Shown: positions 9,990 through 21,393 of the stretch, one piece after another | Numbering within the stretch: the first letter of the stretch is position 1 | Layout of the letters: the number at the start of each line of letters is the position of its first letter | NCBI GenBank assembly: GCA_963576475.1 | Contig: OY754984.1 | Location: 20,299,215 to 20,363,214 of the forward strand | Source: Molanna angustata | Lineage: Eukaryota; Arthropoda; Insecta; Trichoptera; Molannidae | Direction of reading: 5' to 3' | Length of the DNA: 64,000 nt | Made by a program: the position numbers and the translations under genes | The notes under the pieces: generated by a model | Told to the model about the DNA's origin: nothing | Databases searched by the model: none | Seen by the model: the letters and a program-made list of their open reading frames with translations, nothing else

Positions 9990-10740
9990 TCTTCAATGAA
10001 ACTAGGTTCTGATACTTTCTTTCTTTATATCTTTGTTGTTGTTGTTTTCTTTCCATAATATTGTCTTTTGTTTTAGTCACTCGTCCTTTGATCAATGTCA
10101 AGATCGTTCAAATACTTAATAATAATCTGCGTAGGATCCACTGCAGATGTTTCATATCGAGATGACTCCTGCAGTCCATTTTTGTATTTGGTAGTCGGAG
10201 CGTTTTATGGTCGTACAAATCCACGTGTCAACGACACTGCAATTTGGGACCGCACAATATTTGGGATTTATATTGCGTCGTTCAATGATTCAGGACCGTT
10301 CCGAGGGCGATGAAACTAAGTTGTTTTCATTTCTTCAAAGGGCTCCCATATAACGTTGGTTAGGATCTGAATCCACCAGATTTTTTTTATTTATCACGTC
10401 AACAAATTTCAATGTTTTTTTTAGAGTTAAAAAGGAGTTGCTTTAAGCACGAAGGATCTATGAAAAACAACGGAATTTTACAATTTTCATGACCACATAA
10501 ATGATCTCTCTTAGGGGGTATATCGGAGTATATGTTGTACCACAAATCTGTAATTATTATTTTCTAGATGTATTATCTCGCTTTAGAAAATATTCTTTTG
10601 TGTCATCTACAAAGTTTTGCGATAATGGGTCAGGCAATTGGGAGAAAACCATGATATTTCATCGTAAATTTTGTAATAGTATCATGCTGAAAATCATTTG
10701 CTGGGGTCTTGTTTTCTCGCTGAGCATGATAGCTTACTGA
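9990..10740. other. unassigned AT-rich DNA
   Basis: Two or three frames of 70-80 codons occur, but none has recognisable motifs or a composition unlike the background. I do not call them genes. Confidence 0.5.
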
Positions 10741-10744
10741 GCGG

Positions 10745-11440
10745 TCCAGGGCTACGTTCACAATGAACGCCGAGTGCACCAAGTGACGCTCTAAGCCGTT
10801 CATAATGACCGGTAACAGTCGCTCGAAAGACTCTTTGTAGCGTTCAGATTGAATGTCGAGTGTACGCAATAAACCCTCGGTAAAATTGTCGGGTGAAAAA
10901 CGCTCTGACAGTTATACATCTGTTATATCTGTGGAAAGATGACTTCTATTTATTTCTGTGGTATCTATTATGTCAGTTGACATTATTTATTATGACAATA
11001 TACATTCACGAAGAGGTTAATTTATAAAAATATCATTATACAATTTCCAATAAAAGGACAGAGATCATTAAAATTGTTGTCTTTCGATGAAAATATAACC
11101 TAAAAAGAAACACCCAATTGTTGTCTTTCGATGAAAATATAACCTAACAAGAAACACCCAATTGTTGTCTTTCGATGAAAATATAACCTAAAAAGAAACA
11201 CCCAATTGTTGTCTTTCGATGAAAATATAACCTAAAAAGAAACACGTGTGATAATTGAAATTTAAAACGCCCGATGCAGCGTTGAGATTTAACGCCGTTC
11301 GAATGCGTTCAGTGAGATTGGTGTGAAAAACGCCATAATCTGCAATTTCGGGTACATTCGACGCCCGACGTCGAGCGTTGAATCTGAACACAGCCCGGAA
11401 CACTTGGGTGCGAGCCCACTTGGTCCTGGTCTTGAAAGTG
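10745..11440. mobile_element. candidate DNA transposon with GAACGC-type subterminal repeats
   Basis: The left end 'CCAGGGCTACGTTCACAATG' resembles the reverse complement of the right end, 'CCGGGCTGTGTTCAGATTC'. Shared subterminal blocks such as GTTCAGATT and a CGTCGAAT-like block lie inside both ends (10845-10875 and 11340-11400). These flanks are CpG-rich compared with the AT-rich middle, as in some hAT-like non-autonomous elements. The centre carries a 44-bp minisatellite. No target duplication was resolved, so the call is tentative. Confidence 0.4.
11073..11248 (+). repeat. 44-bp minisatellite, four copies
   Basis: Units begin at 11073, 11117, 11161 and 11205 (exact 44-bp period). Each contains 'TTGTTGTCTTTCGATG' and 'AATATAACCTAAAAAGAAAC'. 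Identity between units is very high, with a single obvious substitution in unit 2, which implies recent expansion. Confidence 0.95.
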
Positions 11441-11732
11441 TCAGCTTCCGACAAATTGAGCCAGTAATATTGAAATTCTGAGATCCGCATATGTATGTTA
11501 GATAGATGTACTAACAATAAAAACCGTTGAAATTGATTCCTCTATGTTCAGTCAAGGAATAACCTTGTAAGTATTAGGTGTATTATGGGTATATTCCTCT
11601 ATTGTAGCGTATCCCTCTCCCCAGCACAGTTTATAGGCTTTGTGTGGTTCCTTGGTCACCTGCTTCGACCCTTTTCACCTGTCAATTCTGCACTCCGCAA
11701 CACGACATCTGTTGTTTTACTGTCGAGCCCCC
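11441..11732. other. unassigned interval
   Basis: A moderately GC-richer block at 11600-11732 ends against a TTTA-type LINE tail. It has no recognised family. Confidence 0.4.
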
Positions 11733-12480
11733 TTTTATTTATTTATTTATTTATTTAGGGACAAATACAGTCTTAAAATACTAAAATGGAATAATACACT
11801 ATAAAATAAAAACAAACAGACCAATTACATATGTCCACAGATATTAAATATAAAACATTTCAAACATCATAAATTTAAATATAACTAAGATGTATGTTTG
11901 CCTGTGACGGGAAAGGAAAAGGATGGGAAAAGGATTGTGACAGTTAAATTGTTATATTTTTGTTACAAACAACAACTCAAAATGTAAATAAAAGTATACA
12001 AAAGATAATATTAGAAAAAACAAAAATAACTAACAAAAAAAAAAAAAAATTCATCATACGAGTTCATGCTATGCACTTATAGAGAGAATTTTTGTATGCG
12101 TTATTACTAGCGGTGAATATATCAGAATGTGTGATACTGGCTGAGAGGTTGACATTATAGAAGTTACAAGCCCTTTTGATAAACTCATTTTGATTAGAAT
12201 TAGTGTTACTTCGAGGAACATAAAACAAGTAGTTCAATCTGCCATTTCGCAACGGCGCATGGAAATTAATTTTATTTAATAAATCAGGACAGTCAACTTT
12301 TGAATTAATAATTTTAAAGAGAAACATTTGATCCGCAACTTCTCTCCTGTGTACGATTTTTTTCATTCGGAAATGTTTCTCTATTTCATCATAAGAACTG
12401 TATATGTTATATGATTTGAAGTTTAAGAATTTTAGAAATCGTTTTTGAACTCTTTCTAGTCGATCAACGTATATACTTTT
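11733..12480 (-). pseudogene. Jockey-like LINE, C-terminal end plus 3' UTR
   Basis: On the minus strand a frame of about 100 codons (12064-12366) reads REVADQMFLFKIINSKVDCP, then LLNKINFHAPLRN and YVPRSNTNSNQNEFIKRAC. This is the C-terminal tail of Jockey/CR1-type LINE proteins ('R..AD..FLFKI.N...DCP.LL..INF..P'). The frame weakly continues upstream to about 12480. Downstream lies a 330-bp AT-rich 3' UTR ending in a TTTA/TAAA tail at 11733-11757. The copy is heavily 5' truncated. A related fragment lies at 13650-14015 on the other strand. Confidence 0.8.
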
Positions 12481-12581
12481 ATTGTCATCTTATTACTTAC
12501 TAGTGTTTTATCTTTCGAATTATTCACAAAATCACATTTCGTTTTAAAATCGATTCTTTTTTTGGATTTGTAATGCTTTTT

Positions 12582-13092
12582 ACTCCTCACTACCCCAAGG
12601 GAGTTATGAATAAGCAATTTTTAAGGATATATTTTTTTTTGCAGACCATTAACTAGTATCATGGTGAGATAGTATTCTGAAAGTCATAACAATGAGTCTG
12701 TGTGTGTGCGCTGTGAACTATGTACTTCGTGTTTATTCTATTTTATCGATTATAGACAAAAGTATTCATTCGATTATTTTAAAAATTTGCAAATGTGTGT
12801 ATCTAATACTCGCTTAGATTCCATTAGATTTCGAAGGATATCTGATCAGTGCTTTGCATTTTTTTAAACTGTCAAATATTTCAAAGTAACCCCAGGCTCA
12901 GGCAAATTAAAATTTGATAATTTTAGTTTCAAATTGGTAAAAAGGCACATCGCTTTCATAAAATGGCATCGAAGAATTAACTTGTTTTCATAATACAATA
13001 TTTCAATCAAAAATTATTTAGCAAACTAATTTCATGAAAAATTCCATACAAAATTAGAATAATTTGTGGACTGACTTTGTGTAGTGAGGAGT
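12582..13092. mobile_element. TIR element family T, copy 1
   Basis: Bounded by ACTCCTCACTACC on the left and TAGTGAGGAGT on the right. The interior shares blocks with the element at 54295-54838: 'CATTAACTAGTATCATG', a GTGTGTG tract, 'TTTCAAAGTAACCCCA', 'AAAAAGGCACATC' and 'CATAAAATGGCAT'. No coding capacity is visible, so it is a non-autonomous DNA element. Confidence 0.75.
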
Positions 13093-13233
13093 ATAGCGTT
13101 GGAAACAACCCGCTCGTTTATTATTTATTTCAGAGATTTCGTTCATAAACTATATTTATTATGTCGATTCTTTAGGAGACATTTTGTCGTCTTTCCAAAG
13201 ATCCTTTTTTAACTCTTTTTTTTACCTAATATA

Positions 13234-13408
13234 CCAGGGGGTAAGTCCCGTCAAGCAATGGAATCAAAACGCTCATGATTACCCATATTATGGATATAAT
13301 TGTCATATTAAGATATTTTTAAACTCAATAATATAAGATAATTATATCCATGATATGAGTAATCATGAGGGTTTTGATTTCACCGCTTGGCTAGACTTGC
13401 CCCTCTGG
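13234..13408. mobile_element. MITE family D, copy 2
   Basis: The ends CCAGGGGGTAAGTCCCGTC and (reverse complement) CCAGAGGGGCAAGTCTAGCC frame a near-palindromic 175-bp core with 'GATTACCCATATTATGGA' mirrored by 'TCCATGATATGAGTAATC'. This is the cleanest of the three family D copies. Confidence 0.85.
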
Positions 13409-13649
13409 TCGATTATATATTTATCTGTAAATACTTAATCGCTAATTGAAATTATTTATTTCTTGAAAGCAAAAATATCTACTTATATCTGATAATACCT
13501 GATATCTACTTCCTCTCCTTATCATTTTGTTTTCCTCTATGAACTGTTCTTGTGAGATTTTTTTTTTTAATTTTTCTTGTGTAATATTTTTGAACACATC
13601 AATTACACAGATCTAATGCTAGAATTTATACTTTTAAATCTTGTTGTTA

Positions 13650-14015
13650 GAAGAAAGGTTTTTGACCTTTCCTTCTTACACAAAATATTCAACCATGCTA
13701 TAGACTGTCCTGAACTCCTTAAACTCATAAACTTTAATGTTCCGGCTTAAACCACTAGACAGTGTGTTATGTTTCGTGAGAGCCATTCTCTAAATAATTA
13801 TGTCTACCACTCTCCAATTCCAAGGCTACATAGACTTGGTAACATTGTGGGAAGTCACTCCGATGTTTTTGCCGACGATTTTTCTTCCTTCAAATCAAAA
13901 ATTGTACATTTTCTTTCTCTAAACTCATGACTTTTGTATCTGAATGCTGTTATATACTTTTTGGATTTTAAAAATAGGCTTTTAAACCATAAGTGTAATT
14001 AAATAAATAAAATAA
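13650..14015 (+). pseudogene. Jockey/CR1-like LINE, C-terminal end, + strand
   Basis: Translation gives FDLSFLHKIFNHAIDCPELL, LKLINFNVPA, a stop, then SLNNYVYHSPIPRLHRLGN. It ends FKSKIVHFLSLNS before an AATAAATAAAATAAA tail. The order matches the tail of Jockey-like proteins and of the fragment at 12064-12366. The internal stop and short length make it dead. Confidence 0.75.
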
Positions 14016-14621
14016 ATTAATAAACATTTTAACTCATGACCTGTAAATATAGTAAGTAATCGTTGTGTCTGGGTTTTTGTATTTTATTTTGTTTTTAATT
14101 GTGTATAGTATATTGATATTGTGGATATTATTATGTTTGTTATAAATTTGCTTTTATTTTAAAATTTAAAGTTTTAATCATTGTATACCTACTTATTGTT
14201 TTTTAAATAGGCTTTCAAGCCGTAAATTTGAAATAAATAAAATAAAATAAAATGTCATTACCTCATTGTCATAGTACACATTGTATTGCATATATTTATT
14301 TAACATTAACTCCGATTGGCAATGAGCCCGACATTGTATAAATTAAAAATAGGTACAAGAAGTTCTAAATAAATAAATTGAGATCCCGTTTACTTACCAA
14401 ATATGTTGTACATTTCAATGAGCATTCATTTATTAGTTTTTATTTTAGTTTATTAGGTTTTAAGCTGACATCTATCGTTATACCGTGAAAAATTTCATTT
14501 GTTTTATTCGTGTTTTTCTTCGAAGATGGCGTTGTCGCTTGTCGGTGAAAATATTTGTTTGTATTAATTCAATCAATTATTATTTTAGTCACACAACGTC
14601 TTTATTAAACAAAATTTTATT
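14016..14621. other. LINE tail debris and unassigned AT-rich DNA
   Basis: A second 'AATAGGCTTTCAAGCCGTAA' plus AAATAAATAAAATAAAA tail at about 14205-14250 repeats the 3' end of the preceding LINE. The rest shows nothing recognisable. Confidence 0.5.
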
Positions 14622-15164
14622 TAGTATCCGACCGAAACAGGATTTTCTACCGAAACCGAAACGGAACCCGAATCTTCGGTATCTCTCTCAGTTTTGGCCG
14701 AAACCGAAACATTTTTAGACAGTTAAAAATATATTGTTTACTGAAATTTGGCTTATTGACAGTTAACACGTGTTCATTGAAATTAAAAACAATATTTGAA
14801 GTAAGTATGTGGAATAATATTTTTTATTTCTTCTAATAAAAAAATAAAATATCATTAATAAATTAATAGATTACTTCAGTAATCGTAATTAAAAAACCTA
14901 ATATTGTACGCTAAAAAAGCAGTTTTTCTACGTTTTTTCTTCTACGACTGGCCGGCGAACTAAACTGATGAACTGATTGATGATGATGGCGGGTGACACT
15001 CGAGTCACGAACTTACCCGAAGTCAGCCGAACGACGCGCGATAATTCACGAACGCAGAGTTTCGGTGCGGCCGAAGGTTCGGCAGATTTTCTGTCGAAAC
15101 CGAAACTGATGACGAAACTAGATTTTATTGCCGAAACCGAAACTGAACCTTCGGTCGTTCACTA
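14622..15164. mobile_element. non-autonomous hAT-type element
   Basis: The left end TAGTATCCGACCGAA pairs with the right end, which reads TAGTGAACGACCGAAGG in reverse complement. The flanks are ATTTTATT (14614-14621) and ATTTTACT (15165-15172), an 8-bp target duplication with one mismatch, as expected for hAT elements. Both ends carry subterminal repeats of the CCGAAACCGAAAC type, probably transposase binding sites. No transposase is encoded in the 543 bp. Confidence 0.75.
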
Positions 15165-15656
15165 ATTTTACTATTCATTACTTTATTTTTTTTAAATTCA
15201 TTCATGGGTGGTGTTGATAAATGAGGTTAATTGATCGAAATAGTGTGTATCAATTAAGCCCAAGGAAAACTACAATAATTTGTATACAATTTAATGCAGT
15301 TTATGGCGTGTAATCAACATAATAATAATAACTTTAAACTGTTACTTAATATAGATCTAGGCGCCGTAGTTCCATGGTTTTCTCGTTAGAGACCATTTAA
15401 GTCGCTAATCAGTTATTTGATATTCGGCTTGTTAATTTGAATTTAACGAGCCATGCGTTTTTCTGTGTCAATTTATTTCATTGCTATATATGTTTTCGAG
15501 TTTTAGTGACTCGATATCGGTCTCTTGAATCGAAATAATTTCAACGATTTTTACACTTTTCAAATATTTAATGATAATTATTTAAGATCAATAACTAAAA
15601 TGAAAAAAATCTAAGTAATAACACTGTAAACAGATATGTTTTAACCTTAGAAACAT
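15165..15656. other. unassigned AT-rich DNA
   Basis: No supported feature is seen. Confidence 0.5.
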
Positions 15657-15658
15657 TA

Positions 15659-16032
15659 CCCCCTATTCACTAACTATTGTAACTAAAATAGGAACGTTCT
15701 AAAATTGTAGATTTTAGATTTACGGTCTTATTTTAGTGTTATAACATATCAATTTGGACTAAATGAAATATGAACTTACCTATTTTGGCCGGAACGTTCT
15801 TATAAAGTTACTAAATCAGACGTATTATGAATAATTATGAAGATTATGAAATTTTCATCATTTTCATGATTATTCATAATACCTCTGATTCAGGAACTCT
15901 TTAAGAACGTTTCGCCCAAAATAGGTAAGTACGTTCCTATTCCATTTAGTACAAGTTGATATTTTATAACGCTCAAATAGACCGTAAATCTAAAATCTAC
16001 AATTTTAGTTACAGTAGTTACTGAATAGGGGG
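15659..16032. mobile_element. foldback MITE, 374 bp, TA-flanked
   Basis: Begins CCCCCTATTCACTAACTA and ends with the inverted counterpart of CCCCCTATTCAGTAACTA. A TA dinucleotide lies on each side (15657-15658, 16033-16034). Pairing extends over almost the full length, including 'TTGTAGATTTTAGATTTACG', 'GGAACGTTCTTA' and a central AT-rich palindrome. TA duplication suggests a Tc1/mariner-mobilised MITE. The left arm has an extra block of about 16 bp. Confidence 0.85.
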
Positions 16033-16105
16033 TATTATTAACTTAAAATTACTTAAAAGATAACATTTTCGCCCATTCAATAATGCAATATGGCATTGTT
16101 GCATT

Positions 16106-16135
16106 GGGGGGGGGGGGGGGGGGGGGGGCGGGGGG
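16106..16135 (+). repeat. poly-G tract
   Basis: 23 consecutive G, one C, then five more G. The length should be treated with caution because homopolymers are error-prone in sequencing. It creates a spurious poly-proline frame on the other strand. Confidence 0.9.
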
Positions 16136-16925
16136 CGTATAAAACATCCATTAGAAATTGCACAAATATTGATGGTAAAAATTATAAACAAAAAAAAAAC
16201 CACCAGACTACCCAACTTTGCAAGTCTATCTAAAATATTTATAAAAAAAATGTGCTATTTTAAATACATAAAGAAACGCGTCAATAATCCAATAAATATA
16301 ATAGAACTTTAACCAAGTATTTTTATATTTTTATAACATATCAACGTACAGTGGAGTTCTATCAAGAATTGTCGATCGACAAACTAAACTTACATAAAGA
16401 AAAGTCACGCCATGCCTTTGTACGTGTGAAGAGCAATAGACAAAATATAAATATGTCAATTGTGCACCCCTTAAACACATACAAGTTTTGCAACACACTA
16501 CTACATTTACAATGGGGTGGTGTGGTTAACCAACTCGATACAGATCTGAGACTGCCAACTGAATTTCACAATTAAAAAAAAATAGACACGATGAGTCATA
16601 CAAAGTCAAACTTGGACGAACTATACATAGAAATACGCTTGATTTGAAATTTATTACTCTCCCCTAAGTAGCGGAGAGTTGAAAAAAATAGCGTCTTGAA
16701 TTACTGTAGCGTTTGTTGAAAACCGCATGTACTCTTTGTATCGATTACCTACAACATTGTTGTATTTACTTAATTAATAACATGGTCGCGCACGCCATCT
16801 TTCATATTGCTTAAATTGATTAAAATATACTAGGCTTTGTACACAAATACTATTGCGTAAGGTATTATTGATTACTTGTCTTCTTTATATTCTTGTAGAA
16901 TGTGACATAACTAGGGCGCGTATTT
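16136..16925. other. unassigned interval with one short open frame
   Basis: A 74-codon + strand frame at 16351-16575 has no recognised motif, although its composition (several charged residues, few low-complexity runs) is less random than the neighbours. It may be a remnant of a mobile-element protein. I do not call it a gene. Confidence 0.3.
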
Positions 16926-16929
16926 GCGT

Positions 16930-17100
16930 TTCCGTGTTGATTAGGAGGCAAGTGCTGCCTCGAATTAGGCACTAGTTTGTTGCGCTAAGGCACTTAAAAA
17001 CTCGTGTTGAATTCAAGGCGTGTGTCCTCCAAATGCACACGGTTTAGCAACGCAAACTGTTCCTGCTAATACGTGTTCAATTCAAGGCACGCGTCTTTCG
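16930..17100 (+). repeat. repeat family E, copy 1
   Basis: Shares a block of about 160 bp with 31413-31570: 'GCAAGTGCTGCCTCGAATTA', 'TTAAAAACTCGTGTTGAATT', 'GTCCTCCAAATGCACACGG' and 'CTGTTCCTGCTAATACGTG'. Two internal motifs of the GTGTTCAATTC type suggest an internal duplication. The class is unknown. Confidence 0.75.
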
Positions 17101-17221
17101 ATCGTACACAGGTTTATAAATTTTACCATGCGTATTGATCGAGTGTTACAAGGCTGTGTTAGAGGCATTTTTTGTGTATGATTGTTTTTGTTTTAATAGA
17201 TTAATCTACACGAATCTACAT

Positions 17222-18001
17222 TCTTCTTCTTCTTCAGCCCTCTGTCCTCCACTGCTGGATATAGGCCTCTTCCATATTCTTCCACTTCCTTCTATTGGTT
17301 GCTGCTTGCAGCCAATTTCTACCCCCCACAGCGGCTATGTCGTCAGACCATCTTTTTTGAGGTCTTCCGACGCCTCTCTAGTCTTACTTTCCCAAGGTCT
17401 CCATCTCAATATTTTAGGGGTCCATCTTGCGGGTTCCTGTCTAGCAATATGTCCCCCCCATTGCCATTTCAATGTAGCTACGCGATCCATGACGTCCGCT
17501 ACTCTGGTCCTTTTCCTAATTTCCTCATTTCTTATTCTGTCTCTTAGGCTTATACCAAGCATGGATCTTTCCATGGATCGCTGTGTGCATTTGAGCTTTT
17601 CTACATTTCTTTTTGTAAGGGCCATGGTCTCCAATGCATATGTAGTTACTGGCAGTATACATGATTCATATGTTTTTCTTTTCAGACAGATCGGAATCTC
17701 TTTATCTTCTAGAATGTGTCTAAGTTTGCTAAAAGCTGCCCAACTCATTCCTATTCTTCTTGGCAGTTCCGCTGTTTGGTTTTCTTTGCCCAGTTTTATC
17801 TTGTGTCCAAGATATATGTATTCATCCACTATTTCGAGATTCTTATTGTTAACAGTGATGATTTTGTTTTCTGGACTTATAATTTTCGTTTTTGCTATGT
17901 TCATACTTAGACCGATCTTGCTAGAAGCCTCATGCAATTCATTAATCATTTGACTTAATTCATCAATGCTCTCACCTACAACAACTACGTCATCGTCGAA
18001 T
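17222..18001 (-). pseudogene. RTE-like LINE reverse transcriptase fragment
   Basis: On the minus strand the frame reads FDDDVVVVGESIDELSQM near 18000-17945, the position of the catalytic F/YADD motif of reverse transcriptase with the usual alanine changed to aspartate. It continues with ELHEASSKIGLSMNIAKTK, VDEYIYLGHKI, QRSMERSMLGISLRDRIRN and LKWQWGGHIARQEPARWTPK. This is typical of RTE-type LINEs in Lepidoptera and other insects. A frameshift near 17340-17390 separates the last part (NWLQAATNRRKWKNMEEAY, then the stop). The 5' end is truncated. It is non-functional. Confidence 0.88.
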
Positions 18002-18269
18002 TTTTATGATATAAATCTACATTATATCATAAAAGATTGGTAGGCTCATGAATTTTTCAATGAAATAATTACACTTTGCTTCGTAATTGGGAGTTGGTGT
18101 CAGTAATTATCTATAGTCTCCTTCGTAATGTACAATTTTTAAATTTTCCAAAATAACAATTTTAATTCCCATATTACAAAATTACTGATTACTACCATAT
18201 AATCTGTGAGCAAAATGCAAATGTGACAGTGACAGACGAAATGCGAGCGAAATGAAATAGCGCGACAAC

Positions 18270-18640
18270 TTCGTGGCAAGTCGCAACCAACTTTAGTAAA
18301 ATTATGAGTAAAATATTCATTTAAAGTATCCGCAATTTCATCTCCATTGTTTACCATCACACCTTCCCTCCGAATTTTTTCCATCTGTTTCTTGTTGTGT
18401 CTACCATATCCAATATTTTGTTTTATTATATTCCAGATAGTCTTTGATTTATTTGTACTTTGGTCAATTACTTCCTTGTAATATTTCTGTTTGGCTGTCT
18501 TTAGTAGACTGCGGCACAAATTTCTGTATCGCTTGTAATTAGTGTTCAGACATGAATTTGTTGGGTTACGTTTCACATGTTTATGCAGTTTATTCCTCTT
18601 ATGGATCGCTCGTACTATTCCGTCTATAATCCATGGAATT
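18270..18640 (-). pseudogene. LINE fragment, region between endonuclease and reverse transcriptase
   Basis: The minus-strand frame reads IDGIVRAIHKRNKLHKHVKR, YRNLCRSLLKTAKQKYYKEV, NKSKTIWNIIKQNIGYG and GDEIADTLNEYFTHNFTKV. This linker ('..NKSKT.WNI....', then '..IAN.FN.YF...') lies between endonuclease and reverse transcriptase domains in CR1/Jockey-like LINEs. It is truncated at both ends. The clade is uncertain. Confidence 0.8.
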
Positions 18641-18644
18641 TAAA

Positions 18645-20950
18645 ATTTAGTATTTAGGTAGGACTCTGCATTCGGACCTAAGCAAGTATTCCTAAAAAAG
18701 CGGTAGACCATCGGTCCACACTGTTTACACCGTTAGGGTCACGGCATGATAACAAGAGCATGATATTCTTATCAGAAGTTGTAGACCACAATAGTTTGCT
18801 AGTTAAGTACGTGTGAACGGTTACAGCATAGATGACCTTTGCTATCAAATATTTGACACTTCTTCACTCGTAAGTAAATATAAAAATAACATCGTTATCA
18901 TCGTTAATGTTTGAAACATTACCCAGTGTACCCACAGTTGTGTTTGTACTTGTGTGTCTGTGTGTGTTAATTTTTCTCACCTGTGATAGCCTCAATGGAG
19001 ATTAGATAAAGAGCTGCTGCCTCTTGAGTGTGTGCGTGCGTGCGTGAATGTGGATGATGTTACCTTTGTGATTATTTTTTTCGGCAAGAGTTTTACGAAA
19101 CTATCTGACTATATAATATAATATTAGTACCTACATATATATGTGACTATTGCGACCTCAACAACAGGTCCGTCTGATCTGTGTGGATATATTTTACATG
19201 ACACCCGCATTTTAAATTGACTATCTTGGATTTGTTTATTCAACTATTGTACAGCATAGAGCATAGAGTTTTTTTGCAATAAAGCGATATGTTCATCGAG
19301 CACATGCATGATTGCTGATACATTAATTTTAAATATCTCCCTCCGAAAGGATACAACCACACTGAAAAAATGTAAATAGTAACAAAATTTCGTGTTTATA
19401 GTAAAAAAATATAGTGACCTAACAATATGTTTACTCGTAACCAAATGTTTTTTGCACACCCCCAAAATAAAGAGTTATTATAGCTAAACTTTGGTAACTA
19501 ATTACAAAAGTTTAGCTAAAGTGTCGGAAGCCAAACTAAACTGTTTGTCCATTTAAAGACACTTTTGAGTAGAGAGGTTCAACAGTATTCCTCGTCCAAT
19601 GACTCATCTCAACAGGAGGAATCCACGGGTTTTCCTTTTGTCGCGATATTGAACTCAAAAGACGACGCCGACGTTCAAATTTAAACATACGTTCCTTAAC
19701 TATTCACGAACATGTATGTGAAGGAGGTAATGAAGATTTTTGATGTTTGAGGTGTATGACATTTTATCTTATTTTAATATCTCATCAGGGAAACGTCGAA
19801 AAATTTTGTTTATACATTTATCCAAATATATTTTCAAGCAGTCCTGAAACATAATATACTATCAGTCAGACAGGAGTTAGTGGCTTCCGTCAAATTGAAG
19901 GCACTTTACTTAAAGGGCTTCAAGATCATTTCTCTTTCGTTCTGTAAGACGAGAGATCCTCGGTACTCCTTTTGTCACGATGGTGATCTCATAGGTCGTC
20001 GATCAGTCTTGTTACAAATTGATTGTGATTCCGAACTAGCGCGCGTGTGTGTGTGCCCACATTAAGTGTTGTGTTGTCATTCCGAAATCCGGACTTTGAT
20101 TTGACTCCGTATGACCCTGGCTCGGATCGTCCACTGCACAGTTTGGAAGGGATCCTGCTGATGCCGAGGTCGGCCGTTCTGAGGCCTCATTTCCTCGTCG
20201 AACCAATGTAACACACATACATTTCATTAATTATAAATTCATCGGAATCCTATTTATACATCATACTTTGCCGTTCCTCGTGTTTGCTGACTGCAGTGTT
20301 TGGTTTATTTATTATCGTTGTTTATTTGATTCAAGACGTCACACCTTCGCTCGTTGCACGACAGTTATTCTTTGAAAGTTAGCTTGGAAATATAGATAGT
20401 GTTCTTGGACGATTCTGATCTATTTGCATTTATTGTTGATTATTGGATTATGATGTTCATTTTTCCGTTAGAATTGATGCTGTTAGACTCGATCTTCTTT
20501 TCTAGTACACGAGACTACGCTTAATAAATAACTCGGTGATGATGTTACACGTCGTCTAAATATGTAGACATATTTAAGAAAAACATTGCATTTGTTTACT
20601 TATTCCTAAACGATATTTCTTCTGCGTCTTTAAATTCCCTTCTTCCTTTCCTAACATACAAATAAATCATCTACTATCGAAACTATACTCCAAGATTTCA
20701 ATTTATGCTTAGAAACTACCCATCTGCCGCCATATTTTCCATTGTAAATTGGGATTGGATTCGACAGTCCAGAGTAATGTTACTGATATTGTCGTGAAAT
20801 GATTAGTTTTGGTCTTCTGTTGTGTTTTTTGTATATTTCATTGATAGCTTTTTTCAGATAACTTATTTATTGAATTTTACAGTTGATATAGGCACCTATC
20901 TCATTTGACGATTAAGTATCATAGCATTATCAAGTTCTTATCTTGAAGAA
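18645..20950. other. unassigned interval, one dispersed repeat inside
   Basis: No gene is recognised in this 2.3-kb stretch. It contains repeat family F (19360-19560, listed separately), a GT/GTGC microsatellite-like segment near 18950-19060, and a GC-richer patch at about 20040-20200 whose minus-strand frame has no known motif. Confidence 0.45.
19360..19560 (+). repeat. repeat family F, copy 1
   Basis: Shares 'AGTAACAAAATTTCGTGTTTA', 'GTGACCTAACAATATG', 'TGCACACCCCCAAAAT' and 'TTAGCTAAAGTGTC' with blocks at 38175-38340 and 56240-56400. All three are in the same orientation and have diverged. The class is unknown. GTTTGGC/GCCAAAC motifs near the ends hint at an old inverted-repeat element. 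Confidence 0.55.
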
Positions 20951-20954
20951 TAAT

Positions 20955-21130
20955 TATGAATAGTTCTTCTCCTTCTTTCGGTGCCATTAGTTCCCTCAAC
21001 GTCGGCTGTCACTTCATTCAACGCCTCCCTGTCTTTCACCAGCTCGAAGAGTTGCTCGACCGTCCTAATTCCGGACCATTCTCAGAATGTTCCTCAGCCA
21101 CGACATTTGTCTACTGCCCATGATTCTTCT
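20955..21130 (-). pseudogene. LINE C-terminal fragment
   Basis: The minus strand encodes, with frameshifts, RQMSWLRNILRM and LVKDREALNEVTADVEGTNG followed by an RRRR-type end. The 'SWLRN.REW.GI...ELF.L..DRE' tail is the C-terminus of several insect LINE proteins. It is very short and dead. Confidence 0.65.
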
Positions 21131-21133
21131 AAT

Positions 21134-21393
21134 ATCATGAATTGATATGATTCGATAATCCATTAATTATTATGCAATTATAATTTTCCTATGTGTACGT
21201 ATCCAGTTTCATATTAATAAAAACATTTTTCTATATATTTAAAAGTGTCCATTTTATAATTTCATTTTCCACAACGCTCTAGTATTTTTGCTTTATCTTG
21301 TAGATAAGTATGTGTGATTTTTAATCTATTTAATATCGAAGAATTATATCAATTGATATGATTCGATAATCCATTAATTATGCAATTTACAAC
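21134..21393 (+). repeat. short direct repeat pair
   Basis: 'ATTGATATGATTCGATAATC' plus 'CATTAATTATGCAATT' occurs at about 21142-21182 and again at about 21352-21392, separated by some 170 bp. It could be a target duplication or a local duplication. The segment between shows no element ends. Confidence 0.5.

Noticed and set aside
16018..16215. Minus-strand frame with poly-proline
   Set aside because: Produced by the poly-G tract and the MITE end.
17135..17953. 272-codon + strand frame
   Set aside because: Antisense of the RTE-like reverse transcriptase, which has clear family motifs on the minus strand.
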